Shown in pieces: positions 1 through 4,864 of a stretch of DNA of 5,432 nucleotides. The notes under the pieces are model-generated. The model was given only the letters and a program-made list of their open reading frames with translations. It was not told the origin of the DNA and ran no database searches. A program made the position numbers and the translations under genes. Position 1 is the stretch's first letter, and every line of letters begins with the position of its first letter. This DNA is from Lachnospiraceae bacterium (GTDB taxonomy: Bacteria > Bacillota > Clostridia > Lachnospirales > Lachnospiraceae). The DNA is taken from assembly GCA_017477805.1 (NCBI GenBank), contig JAFUUM010000362.1, forward strand, positions 1 through 5,432, read 5' to 3'.

Positions 1-49
1 CCAGGGAGTTGTCACCGCTATCGGGGATGCGCTGGAGGAATTAAAGTAA
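1..49 (+). CDS. 3' end of an unidentified protein-coding gene
   Basis: An open frame enters the window and ends at TAA (47-49). The last 15 residues read QGVVTAIGDALEELK. The stop shares its final A with the rdgB ATG (TAATG), which implies translational coupling and a common operon. The fragment is too short to assign a family. A C-terminus of this kind (helical, ending in Leu-Lys) would fit many enzymes, so no function is proposed. It also carries the rdgB Shine-Dalgarno inside its last codons. Confidence 0.6.
   Translation, partial: QGVVTAIGDALEELK
34..39 (+). promoter_or_regulatory. Shine-Dalgarno for rdgB
   Basis: GGAGGA lies 9 nt before the ATG at 49, inside the coding end of the upstream gene. 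It supports the ATG at 49 as the true start. Confidence 0.75.
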
Positions 50-651
50 TGAAGATCGTTTTTGCCACCGGCAATGAGAATAAGGTTGTGGAGATCCGCG
101 CCATCTTTCAGGATCTGAATGCGGAGATCACCACCATGGCCCAGGAAGGGATCAACATTGATATAGAAGAAAACGGAACTTCCTTCCGGGAGAATGCCAT
201 GATCAAAGCAGAGAGCATCGCTCCTCTTGTGAAGGATGCCATTGTCATGGCGGATGATTCCGGTCTTGTGATCGATGCCTTAAACGGAGAACCCGGCATC
301 TATTCCGCAAGATATTTAGGCCATGACACTTCTTATCATGAAAAGAATGGGGACCTCTTAAGGCGTCTGGAGGGCGTTCCCGATGAAAAAAGGACCGCCA
401 GATTTGTGTGCGCAGTGGCTGCGGTACTGCCCGACGGACGGAAACTTGTTGCGGAAGAGACCATGGAAGGCCGCATCGGATATGAAGAAAAGGGATCGAA
501 TGGTTTCGGCTACGACCCCATCTCTTTCCTGCCCGAAGAAGGCAGATACTCCGCGGAGCTGGCCCCGGAAGAAAAGAATGCCATCAGCCACAGAGGGAAG
601 GCCCTCAGGAAGATGAGAGAACTGATCCATGAAAGTATTGATCGTCAGTGA
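49..651 (+). CDS. rdgB: XTP/dITP diphosphatase, RdgB/HAM1 family
   Basis: This is a cytosolic house-cleaning pyrophosphatase. It hydrolyses non-canonical purine nucleoside triphosphates (ITP, dITP, XTP) to the monophosphate plus pyrophosphate, keeping deaminated bases out of DNA and RNA. The 200 residues match the family's usual length of about 190-205. Visible family motifs are the N-terminal TGNENK substrate loop (residues 7-12), the NGTSF..NA segment (42-50) with a metal-ligand Glu at 41, ADDSGL with the catalytic Asp (68-73), SARY (86-89), the base-binding NGFGYDP (151-157) and SHRGKAL (180-186). All key positions look intact. The ATG at 49 has GGAGGA 9 nt upstream and overlaps the preceding stop codon. 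The 3' end overlaps the phosphoesterase start by 23 nt. The assignment is firm from the motifs; the role follows from the family. Confidence 0.96.
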   Translation: MKIVFATGNENKVVEIRAIFQDLNAEITTMAQEGINIDIEENGTSFRENAMIKAESIAPLVKDAIVMADDSGLVIDALNGEPGIYSARYLGHDTSYHEKNGDLLRRLEGVPDEKRTARFVCAVAAVLPDGRKLVAEETMEGRIGYEEKGSNGFGYDPISFLPEEGRYSAELAPEEKNAISHRGKALRKMRELIHESIDRQ

Positions 652-1132
652 TACCCACGGTCACGGAGAAACCTATATAAACATCCTGAAAAAAGTGGCT
701 CCCATGGACCTTGTGATCCACTGCGGGGACATCGAAGGCCAGGAGCGTTCCCTGGAACAGAGGACCAGAGAACTCTGGGACTGTCCCATGGTGGTGGTGG
801 CGGGAAACAATGATTTCTTCGCGGACTTAAAACGGGAGATCTCCCTGACGCTGGAGGATAAGAAGATCCTGGTGACCCATGGCCACAATTATTACGTTTC
901 CATGGGAACGGAGTTTATCCGCCGGGAAGCAAAGGCAAGAGGATACCGGATCGCTGTCTTCGGCCACACTCACAGACCGCTTGTGGACACGTCGGATCCG
1001 GAGATCATGCTCATCAATCCCGGCAGTCTTTCCTACCCGAGACAGGAGGGCCATGAGCCCACATATGCAGTGTTGACGGTGGATGAAGACCAGTGTTATG
1101 CAAATATTTGCTGTGCTAAAAATTTTTGTTGA
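629..1132 (+). CDS. metallophosphoesterase, YfcE/MJ0936 family
   Basis: This is a predicted soluble metal-dependent phosphodiesterase of the small calcineurin-like class. The family hydrolyses phosphodiester model substrates; its physiological substrate is not settled and cannot be read from the sequence. The metal-binding motifs are in order: SDTHGH (D8, H10), HCGD (D34), GNND (59-62), VTHGH (H84, H86), GHTH (112-115) and NPGS (130-133). The 167 residues fit the usual 155-180. The start at ATG 629 lies inside rdgB (23-nt overlap, different frame). Only a weak GAGAGA (615-620) precedes it, so translation is probably coupled to rdgB. rdgB next to this family is a common arrangement in Clostridia. 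The Cys-rich tail (CCAKNFC) is unremarkable except that its last codons and stop contain the -35 box of the tRNA promoter. Confidence 0.92.
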   Translation: MKVLIVSDTHGHGETYINILKKVAPMDLVIHCGDIEGQERSLEQRTRELWDCPMVVVAGNNDFFADLKREISLTLEDKKILVTHGHNYYVSMGTEFIRREAKARGYRIAVFGHTHRPLVDTSDPEIMLINPGSLSYPRQEGHEPTYAVLTVDEDQCYANICCAKNFC

Positions 1133-1157
1133 CATGCTAAAATCACTGTTATATAAT
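1129..1157 (+). promoter_or_regulatory. consensus sigma-A promoter of the tRNA cluster
   Basis: TTGACA (1129-1134) and TATAAT (1152-1157) are both perfect and are separated by the ideal 17 nt. The predicted transcript starts near 1164, about 16 nt before the mature tRNA-Gly. The -35 box overlaps the TGA stop codon of the phosphoesterase gene (1130-1132). Such strength is expected for stable RNA genes. Confidence 0.92.
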
Positions 1158-1179
1158 AGGCAATGCGTCACGAAAACGT

Positions 1180-1250
1180 GCAGGTGTAGTTCAATGGTAG
1201 AACACCAGCCTTCCAAGCTGGATACGTGGGTTCGATTCCCATCACCTGCT
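1180..1250 (+). tRNA. tRNA-Gly (anticodon TCC)
   Basis: The gene folds into a full cloverleaf. The acceptor GCAGGTG (1180-1186) pairs with CACCTGC (1243-1249), and the discriminator is T. The D-stem is GTTC/GAAC. The anticodon stem CCAGC/GCTGG has loop CTTCCAA, and the anticodon TCC (1212-1214) reads GGA/GGG codons. The T-arm contains TTCGATT. It is 71 nt long with no encoded CCA. It is the first gene of the five-tRNA transcript. Confidence 0.96.
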
Positions 1251-1251
1251 C

Positions 1252-1269
1252 TTGTGCTGAAAAGCACGA
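1252..1269 (+). other. spacer hairpin with GAAA tetraloop
   Basis: Between tRNA-Gly and tRNA-Arg, seven bases (1252-1258) pair with 1263-1269, with one G-U pair, around a GAAA (GNRA) loop at 1259-1262. No T-run follows, so it is not an intrinsic terminator. It could guide processing of the polycistronic tRNA precursor; that role is inference. Confidence 0.45.
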
Positions 1270-1279
1270 TTTGGATTGT

Positions 1280-1353
<74 letters not shown>

Positions 1354-1398
1354 TTCGGGATAGCATTCCGATGCGGGATTCCGATCATGAATTCGCAT

Positions 1399-1473
1399 GG
1401 TGGGTATGGCGTAGTTGGTTAGCGCGCCAGATTGTGGTTCTGGAGATCGAGGGTTCGAGTCCCTCTACCCACC
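1399..1473 (+). tRNA. tRNA-His (anticodon GTG)
   Basis: The acceptor GTGGGTA (1400-1406) pairs with TACCCAC (1466-1472). The extra G at 1399 (G-1) faces discriminator C at 1473, the pair that identifies tRNA-His. The anticodon stem CCAGA/TCTGG has loop TTGTGGT with GTG at 1434-1436. The T-loop is TTCGAGT. No CCA is encoded. Confidence 0.96.
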
Positions 1474-1493
1474 CTTAATGCAGAGTCTTATAA

Positions 1494-1565
1494 TGGGCTA
1501 TCGCCAAGCGGTAAGGCACAGGACTTTGACTCCTGCATTCACCAGTTCGAATCTGGTTAGCCAAG
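1494..1565 (+). tRNA. tRNA-Gln (anticodon TTG), acceptor-stem mismatch
   Basis: The D-stem GCC/GGC, the anticodon stem CAGGA/TCCTG with loop CTTTGAC (anticodon TTG at 1526-1528), and the T-arm ACCAG/CTGGT with TTCGAAT are all intact. The acceptor 5' strand is TGGGCTA (1494-1500). The 3' strand is TAGCCAA (1558-1564) with G73 at 1565, so position 2 (G) faces position 71 (A) instead of C. The T1:A72 pair is kept. No CCA is encoded. It is read as a real tRNA-Gln; the mismatch is the only defect. Confidence 0.9.
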
Positions 1566-1573
1566 TTTCATAT

Positions 1574-1646
1574 GGACCACTAGCTCAGGTGGTAGAGCAC
1601 TTGACTTTTAATCAAGTTGTCTGGGGTTCGAATCCCCAGTGGTTCA
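1574..1646 (+). tRNA. tRNA-Lys (anticodon TTT)
   Basis: The acceptor GGACCAC (1574-1580) pairs with GTGGTTC (1639-1645), and the discriminator is A. The D-stem is GCTC/GAGC. The anticodon stem CTTGA/TCAAG has loop CTTTTAA with TTT at 1607-1609. The T-arm is TGGGG/CCCCA with TTCGAAT. It is 73 nt long with no CCA. It is the last gene of the cluster, 8 nt after tRNA-Gln and just before the terminator. Confidence 0.96.
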
Positions 1647-1651
1647 CTTTT

Positions 1652-1691
1652 AAAGCCTCCCGTAGGGTAACCTATTCGGGAGGCTTTTGTT
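1652..1691 (+). terminator. intrinsic terminator of the tRNA cluster
   Basis: An 11-bp stem pairs 1652-1662 with 1677-1687. It continues as TAGG/CCTA (1663-1666 with 1671-1674), closed by a GTAA tetraloop, with TT (1675-1676) bulged. TTTTGTT follows. The stem is GC-rich at its core, so it should end the tRNA transcript and insulate the downstream membrane-protein gene. Confidence 0.88.
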
Positions 1692-1700
1692 ATGATCTTC

Positions 1701-1709
1701 TGCTATAAT
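1701..1709 (+). promoter_or_regulatory. putative extended -10 promoter for the DUF6020 gene
   Basis: TGC directly precedes a perfect TATAAT (1704-1709), which makes an extended -10 element. No good -35 is seen at the matching distance because that stretch is the terminator stem. The predicted start near 1716 would give a leader of only about 16 nt, retaining AGAGG (1717-1721) as the ribosome site. Confidence 0.45.
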
Positions 1710-1731
1710 ACGGAGGAGAGGTTGCTTTTTT

Positions 1732-2667
1732 ATGAATATGGGAAAGTTGTTTGAAAAAAAGAGGGCGATCTGGTCAGCCGTTATGGGATTTCTGATCAGC
1801 ATCGCATTTATATTGGGATATCAGTTGGAGACCTGCGGAGCCACCGCGGCGGGATTTGCGGGAAAAGGGAAGATCCTTTTATTCTCGGCACTTCTTATGA
1901 TCCCGGTGGGGGCAGTTGTTTATCTTCTGTATCTGGCGGCGGAAAAATGGTGCGTAACAAAACCGGCGAAGACAAAAGCCCGGAGCATCTTTTTTGTAAG
2001 TTTTCTGCTCATCACTCTTAGCAGGATCCCGGCGTTTCTTGCCTATTATCCTGCAGTCATGTCCTATGATTTTGGCAGACAGATCTTGGAAGCCTCCAAG
2101 GGCCACATCTGGTTTTTTGATTACCAGCCTCTGATCCATACGGAAGTGATCCGGATCTTTTATCTTATCGGATTAAAGATCGGCAGTCTGGAAATGGGAA
2201 TGGCTCTTCTTAGCATCTTTCAGATCCTGGTGGTGTCTGCAATCCTGGCTTATTCCGTAAGCCTGATCTACCGGATCACCGGGAGGATCGTTTTCAGTTA
2301 TGCCCAGACAGCGGTCTATGCGCTCCTTCCCCTGCACGAGCTGATGGCGGTGGTGATGACAAAGGATGTGTTTTTTGCCGCATTCTTTTTACTGTTTATC
2401 TGCCTGCTCTATGAGCGGTCCCGGAAAGCATCGATCCCGCTGGACGTTGCCATTGTACTTACGGCGATCCTGAACATCATGTTCCGGAAGAATTCCGTTT
2501 ACGCCATGGTCTTTTTGATCATAGGATATCTGATCTATGAAAAACGCCTTATAAACAAGGCAAGATCGACGATCCTCATCCTCCTTTGCATCGTGGCCGG
2601 GCTTGCCTGCCAGAGCGCCATGGTCACAGGGTTTAACGTCATCCGCGGAAACAACAGGGAGATGTAG
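1732..2667 (+). CDS. N-terminal 311-residue open part of the interrupted membrane protein
   Basis: AGAGG at 1717-1721, within GGAGGAGAGG, precedes ATG 1732 by 10 nt; a second ATG lies at 1738. Hydrophobic segments are visible at about residues 13-30, 47-70, 84-105, 154-178, 186-206, 210-227, 235-250, 256-270 and 278-297. Positively charged linkers (KPAKTKAR at 78-84, YERSRK at 227-232, YEKRLINKAR at 269-278) suggest cytoplasmic loops. The conserved-looking acidic site is D113 in MSYDFGRQ. On its own this product would lack the extracytoplasmic loop and the last three helices, so it is probably non-functional. Confidence 0.6.
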   Translation: MNMGKLFEKKRAIWSAVMGFLISIAFILGYQLETCGATAAGFAGKGKILLFSALLMIPVGAVVYLLYLAAEKWCVTKPAKTKARSIFFVSFLLITLSRIPAFLAYYPAVMSYDFGRQILEASKGHIWFFDYQPLIHTEVIRIFYLIGLKIGSLEMGMALLSIFQILVVSAILAYSVSLIYRITGRIVFSYAQTAVYALLPLHELMAVVMTKDVFFAAFFLLFICLLYERSRKASIPLDVAIVLTAILNIMFRKNSVYAMVFLIIGYLIYEKRLINKARSTILILLCIVAGLACQSAMVTGFNVIRGNNREM

Positions 2668-2676
2668 AGCGTTCCC

Positions 2677-3381
2677 ATGATGCAATTCATGCGGGTTTTT
2701 GTTAACCAGAACCCGGTGCTGACCCGGGAGCAGGTTGAGATGCTGGTGAAGGTACTGCCTCTGGAGATGGAGGGCATCAGTTATGATCCCTATGTAGCGG
2801 ATTCCGTTAAGAATTATTCCGGCTACCGGAATGAGATCTGGGGCGGAAGTCCCAAGGCCTTTGCCCATGAATGGATCGAGATCGGAAAAGCCTATCCCAA
2901 TGAGTTCATCGATGCGTTTCTGTTTTTGAACAAAGGATATTGGTATCTGCCGGACCGGATGTTCGCAGAGGCGTTCGGCGTTGGCGCAGAGAACGGAAAG
3001 GGCCTGATCCATACCTATAACCATACTTACGAAGTGCTCCCTGACGGCGGGATCAAAGATACCTGCTATTTCCCGGCGGCCAGAAGTTATTATGAGACCG
3101 TGATCAATGAAAACGGCTTTTTTGACTGGCCGGTCCTGAACCTGTTATTCCGTCCCGCATTTTATTTCTGGCTGCTGATGCTGATCACGGCCTATGCTTT
3201 TGCAAAGAGAAGACGGATCGGGTGGATGGTCATTTCCTATCCGCTGGTCTATATGGCGACTCTGTTCTTTGGACCTCTGGTCTACATCCGTTACATGTAT
3301 CCTCTGATCCTGTCGGTGCCGGTGCTGTTTGCCCTGGTGGTCTTTGAAACGAGAGAGAAAGAAGAAAAGCAGGAAGAATAA
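2677..3381 (+). CDS. C-terminal part of the interrupted membrane protein (234 residues from first ATG)
   Basis: This is in the same frame as 1732-2667, and coding resumes directly after the TAG. The first ATG after the stop (2677) has no convincing ribosome site: the nearest purine tract, AGGGAG at 2656-2661, is 15 nt away. Independent translation is therefore doubtful. Residues 1-150 are hydrophilic and fit an extracytoplasmic domain (…YDPYVADSVKNYSG…, FLFLNKGYWY). Membrane helices follow at about 154-175, 181-199 and 201-223, then a charged tail (TREKEEKQEE). Conservation of the open frame and of this topology supports a single ancestral gene. Confidence 0.55.
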   Translation: MMQFMRVFVNQNPVLTREQVEMLVKVLPLEMEGISYDPYVADSVKNYSGYRNEIWGGSPKAFAHEWIEIGKAYPNEFIDAFLFLNKGYWYLPDRMFAEAFGVGAENGKGLIHTYNHTYEVLPDGGIKDTCYFPAARSYYETVINENGFFDWPVLNLLFRPAFYFWLLMLITAYAFAKRRRIGWMVISYPLVYMATLFFGPLVYIRYMYPLILSVPVLFALVVFETREKEEKQEE

Positions 3382-3396
3382 TATAAAATGAGTAAC

Positions 3397-3428
3397 AAAA
3401 AAGGAAGCCCGAAAGGACTTCCTTTTTT
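3397..3428. terminator. bidirectional intrinsic terminator between convergent genes
   Basis: The A-run plus GGAAG (3397-3407) pairs with CTTCC plus the T-run (3418-3428). The stem extends past one C-A mismatch into CC/GG around a GAAA tetraloop (3411-3414). T-runs exist on both strands, so it can end the DUF6020 transcript from the left and the tRNA-Leu transcript from the right. Confidence 0.9.
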
Positions 3429-3430
3429 CG

Positions 3431-3512
<82 letters not shown>

Positions 3513-3521
3513 AGTTCTGAA

Positions 3522-3537
3522 GGCACGCCTGCGTGCC
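3522..3537. other. short inverted repeat in the tRNA-Leu leader
   Basis: GGCACGC (3522-3528) is exactly complementary to GCGTGCC (3531-3537). As RNA this gives a tight 6-bp GC-rich stem with a 4-nt loop, about 10 nt before the mature 5' end of tRNA-Leu. No T-run follows. It may be a precursor-processing hairpin; the function is unknown. Confidence 0.4.
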
Positions 3538-3546
3538 CACTTCGCT

Positions 3547-3575
3547 ATCTTACACAGTTTCCCTTGAAAAGTAAA
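3547..3575 (-). promoter_or_regulatory. possible promoter of tRNA-Leu
   Basis: Read on the minus strand, TTTACT (plus 3570-3575) and TAAGAT (plus 3547-3552) are 17 nt apart, each matching the consensus at 4 of 6 bases. The start would be near 3540, about 28 nt before the tRNA. This is moderate evidence only; it is the best candidate between the tRNA and the divergent promoter. Confidence 0.35.
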
Positions 3576-3589
3576 GGAAAAATCCGCGG

Positions 3590-3618
3590 TTGACAAATAG
3601 ATGGCATTCGCTTATAGT
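3590..3618 (+). promoter_or_regulatory. sigma-A promoter of the LacI-family gene
   Basis: A perfect TTGACA (3590-3595) and TATAGT (3613-3618, 5 of 6) are separated by 17 nt. The predicted transcription start is near 3625, at the left edge of the first operator, so bound repressor would directly block initiation. The 5' leader is about 87 nt. Confidence 0.88.
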
Positions 3619-3623
3619 GTTAA

Positions 3624-3639
3624 TGGAAAACGTTTTCCA
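3624..3639. promoter_or_regulatory. LacI-family operator O1
   Basis: TGGAAAACGTTTTCCA is a perfect 16-bp palindrome with the central CG typical of LacI-family operators. It begins 6 nt after the -10 box. Its location before a LacI-family gene makes autorepression the simplest reading. It differs from the 14-bp CcpA cre pattern by 2 bp of extra spacing between the TG and CA ends. Confidence 0.85.
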
Positions 3640-3642
3640 AAC

Positions 3643-3675
3643 ATGGAAATGCGATCGCGCATTCCATTATTTTTT
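3643..3675 (+). terminator. attenuator-like hairpin plus T-run in the lacI-type leader
   Basis: ATGGAA (3643-3648) pairs with TTCCAT (3662-3667) and TGCG (3650-3653) with CGCA (3658-3661). A3649 is bulged and ATCG forms the loop. TTATTTTTT (3667-3675) follows directly. The shape fits an intrinsic terminator inside the 5' leader. Its outer arms also resemble operator half-sites (TGGAA/TTCCA), so a protein-binding role is an alternative. Confidence 0.5.
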
Positions 3676-3683
3676 GCCGGCAA

Positions 3684-3699
3684 TGGAAAACGATTTCCA
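3684..3699. promoter_or_regulatory. LacI-family operator O2
   Basis: TGGAAAACGATTTCCA matches O1 at 15 of 16 positions (T to A at 3693). Its centre is 60 bp from that of O1. It ends just before the Shine-Dalgarno AAAGGTGA (3701-3708). It could act as a road-block or allow a looped repressor tetramer or paired dimers. Confidence 0.82.
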
Positions 3700-3711
3700 G
3701 AAAGGTGAGAT

Positions 3712-4815
3712 ATGGTTACGATCAAAGACGTGGCGAGAGAAGCCGGAGTTGCGATATCGACCGTATCGAAAGTACTGAACGGGTACGCGGGAGTCAGTGA
3801 AGAAACAAAGCGCAAGGTGAACGACGCGACGAGGAAACTGAACTTCGTCCCCAACACCATCGCTTCCGCCTTATCTTCCAAAAAGGCGGGGAGGATCGCA
3901 CTGCTCATCCACATGAGCTTTCAGACCAAAGCCAGAGATGAGATCGACATGCAGTACATCAGCGGCGCCATCCATGAGGCTCAAAAGCTCCACCTCGACC
4001 TGGTGGTAACCTTCTTTTCCATGCTTCAGGGCAAGACCGACGAGGAGATCATTCAGTATTTTCAGGTACAGAATATCGAAGGCATCATAATCTACGGGAT
4101 GACCAAGGACGACGAACAGATCATGCGCCTTGCAAGATCGGGGGCATTTAAGATCGTGCTCGTGGACGTTCCCGTAACGGACAGGCACATTTCCAGCGTG
4201 GGAGTCAATCACAAAGAGGCCCAGAAAGATGTGGCCCTTCGGACCCTCCGGGAGAACAAGAGCGACTCGCTTTTGTACATCACCGGAAACGACAATTCCT
4301 ATGCGGCCCAGGAGCGCCTCGAAGGCATTCGGGAACTGGCAAAGGACAAGGGGTACAGGCTTCTGATCAAGAACGGAGATTTTTTCGAAAAGAAGGCCAG
4401 GGCCATTACCTTAAAGTATGCTCACGATTATGGTGTGGTCGCCTGCAGTTCGGATCTCATGGCCATCAGTGCCATGCGCGCTTTGACGGAACTGGATATC
4501 TTCAGGCCAGTGTGCGGTTTTGACGGGCTGGTCCTTATGGGATATGCCGGAAAACAGATGAACACCATCTGCCAGAATTTTTCGGATGTTTCCGCAAGGG
4601 CTCTTGACGAGATGGAATATCTTCTGGGCGGAGGCGGCGGCAGAAGAGTCTATACACCCTATCGTATCGAGAGGATGAAGTATCACGATATGATCGGAGT
4701 TTCCCCCGATGACGTAACACCCTTCAAGAAAAAGATTGAAGAAGAGAAGGCGTTGGAGGAAGCAAAGAAAGCGAAAACCGCAAAAGGAAAAAAGGGAGGA
4801 AAAGCGAATGCTTGA
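3712..4815 (+). CDS. LacI-family transcriptional regulator
   Basis: This is a DNA-binding repressor, probably carbohydrate-responsive and acting as a dimer. The N-terminal helix-turn-helix is clear (residues 3-24, TIKDVAREAGVAISTVSKVL); I15/S16 sit at the specificity positions of the recognition helix. The hinge helix PNTIASALSSKK (47-58) keeps the minor-groove Leu (L54) but has Ser where many members have Arg. A periplasmic-binding-protein-like effector domain follows at about 61-335, with QNIEGIIIYG (120-129), ITGNDNSYAAQERLEGI (190-206) and CGFDG (268-272). Residues 337-367 form an unusual Lys/Glu/Ala-rich tail. The start at ATG 3712 is set by AAAGGTGA just upstream and by the HTH beginning at residue 3. 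glgP begins within 50 nt, so control of glycogen/maltodextrin phosphorolysis is likely; the effector cannot be read from the sequence. Two operators upstream suggest autoregulation. Confidence 0.93.
   Translation: MVTIKDVAREAGVAISTVSKVLNGYAGVSEETKRKVNDATRKLNFVPNTIASALSSKKAGRIALLIHMSFQTKARDEIDMQYISGAIHEAQKLHLDLVVTFFSMLQGKTDEEIIQYFQVQNIEGIIIYGMTKDDEQIMRLARSGAFKIVLVDVPVTDRHISSVGVNHKEAQKDVALRTLRENKSDSLLYITGNDNSYAAQERLEGIRELAKDKGYRLLIKNGDFFEKKARAITLKYAHDYGVVACSSDLMAISAMRALTELDIFRPVCGFDGLVLMGYAGKQMNTICQNFSDVSARALDEMEYLLGGGGGRRVYTPYRIERMKYHDMIGVSPDDVTPFKKKIEEEKALEEAKKAKTAKGKKGGKANA
4794..4810 (+). promoter_or_regulatory. upstream alternative start of glgP with its own Shine-Dalgarno
   Basis: GGGAGG (4794-4799) lies 8 nt before ATG 4808, which overlaps the lacI-type stop codon by 8 nt and is in frame with glgP. 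It would add MLDFLKKVFGSSENKEGNT before the homologous start. The purine tract also encodes Lys-Gly-Gly-Lys of the regulator's tail, so the match may be coincidental. Confidence 0.5.
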
Positions 4816-4850
4816 TTTTTTGAAAAAAGTTTTTGGAAGTTCTGAAAATA

Positions 4851-4856
4851 AGGAGG
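4851..4856 (+). promoter_or_regulatory. Shine-Dalgarno for the GTG start of glgP
   Basis: AGGAGG (4851-4856), within TAAGGAGGG, sits 8 nt before GTG 4865. It is a full match to the anti-Shine-Dalgarno core and decides the preferred start. Confidence 0.75.
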
Positions 4857-4864
4857 GAAATACC

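Larger units (their letters stand above)
1732..3381 (+). pseudogene. DUF6020/GT-C-like polytopic membrane protein interrupted by an amber codon
   Basis: One continuous reading frame of about 549 codons runs from ATG 1732 to TAA 3379-3381, broken only by TAG at codon 312 (2665-2667). The sequences on both sides belong to the same protein. The N-terminal part has many membrane segments and a YYPAVMSYDFGRQ plus FDYQPLIHT pair (residues about 105-137), resembling the catalytic-loop pattern of GT-C/YfhO-like proteins. The C-terminal part has a large extracytoplasmic loop and final membrane helices ending in PLVYIRYMYPLI. The residues around the stop (NNREM, stop, SVPM) fit a motif that I recall as REML-SVP in DUF6020 relatives, where the missing residue is usually Leu (TTG to TAG is one change). 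The substrate is unknown; the family is thought to act in cell-envelope glycan assembly. The reading frame shows no other decay, so the lesion is recent, a sequencing error, or a read-through codon. Confidence 0.75.

Noticed and set aside
1489..1494. TATAAT just before tRNA-Gln as an internal promoter
   Set aside because: Transcription would start about 7 nt later, inside the mature tRNA, and no matching -35 is present. It overlaps the first base of the tRNA.
1415..1708. Plus-strand open frame of 97 codons through tRNA-His, tRNA-Gln and tRNA-Lys
   Set aside because: The sequence is fully explained by three cloverleaf tRNAs and a terminator. Peptides of this kind are common false calls over tRNAs.
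2389..3024. Long minus-strand open frame (211 codons) opposite the interrupted membrane protein
   Set aside because: It has no recognisable domain or ribosome site and lies antisense to a frame with clear membrane-protein character. It is open by composition only.
3624..3699. The palindromes as CcpA cre sites
   Set aside because: The TG and CA ends are 2 bp further apart than in the 14-bp cre pattern, and the adjacent LacI-family gene is a simpler source of the binding protein. Weak CcpA binding is not excluded.
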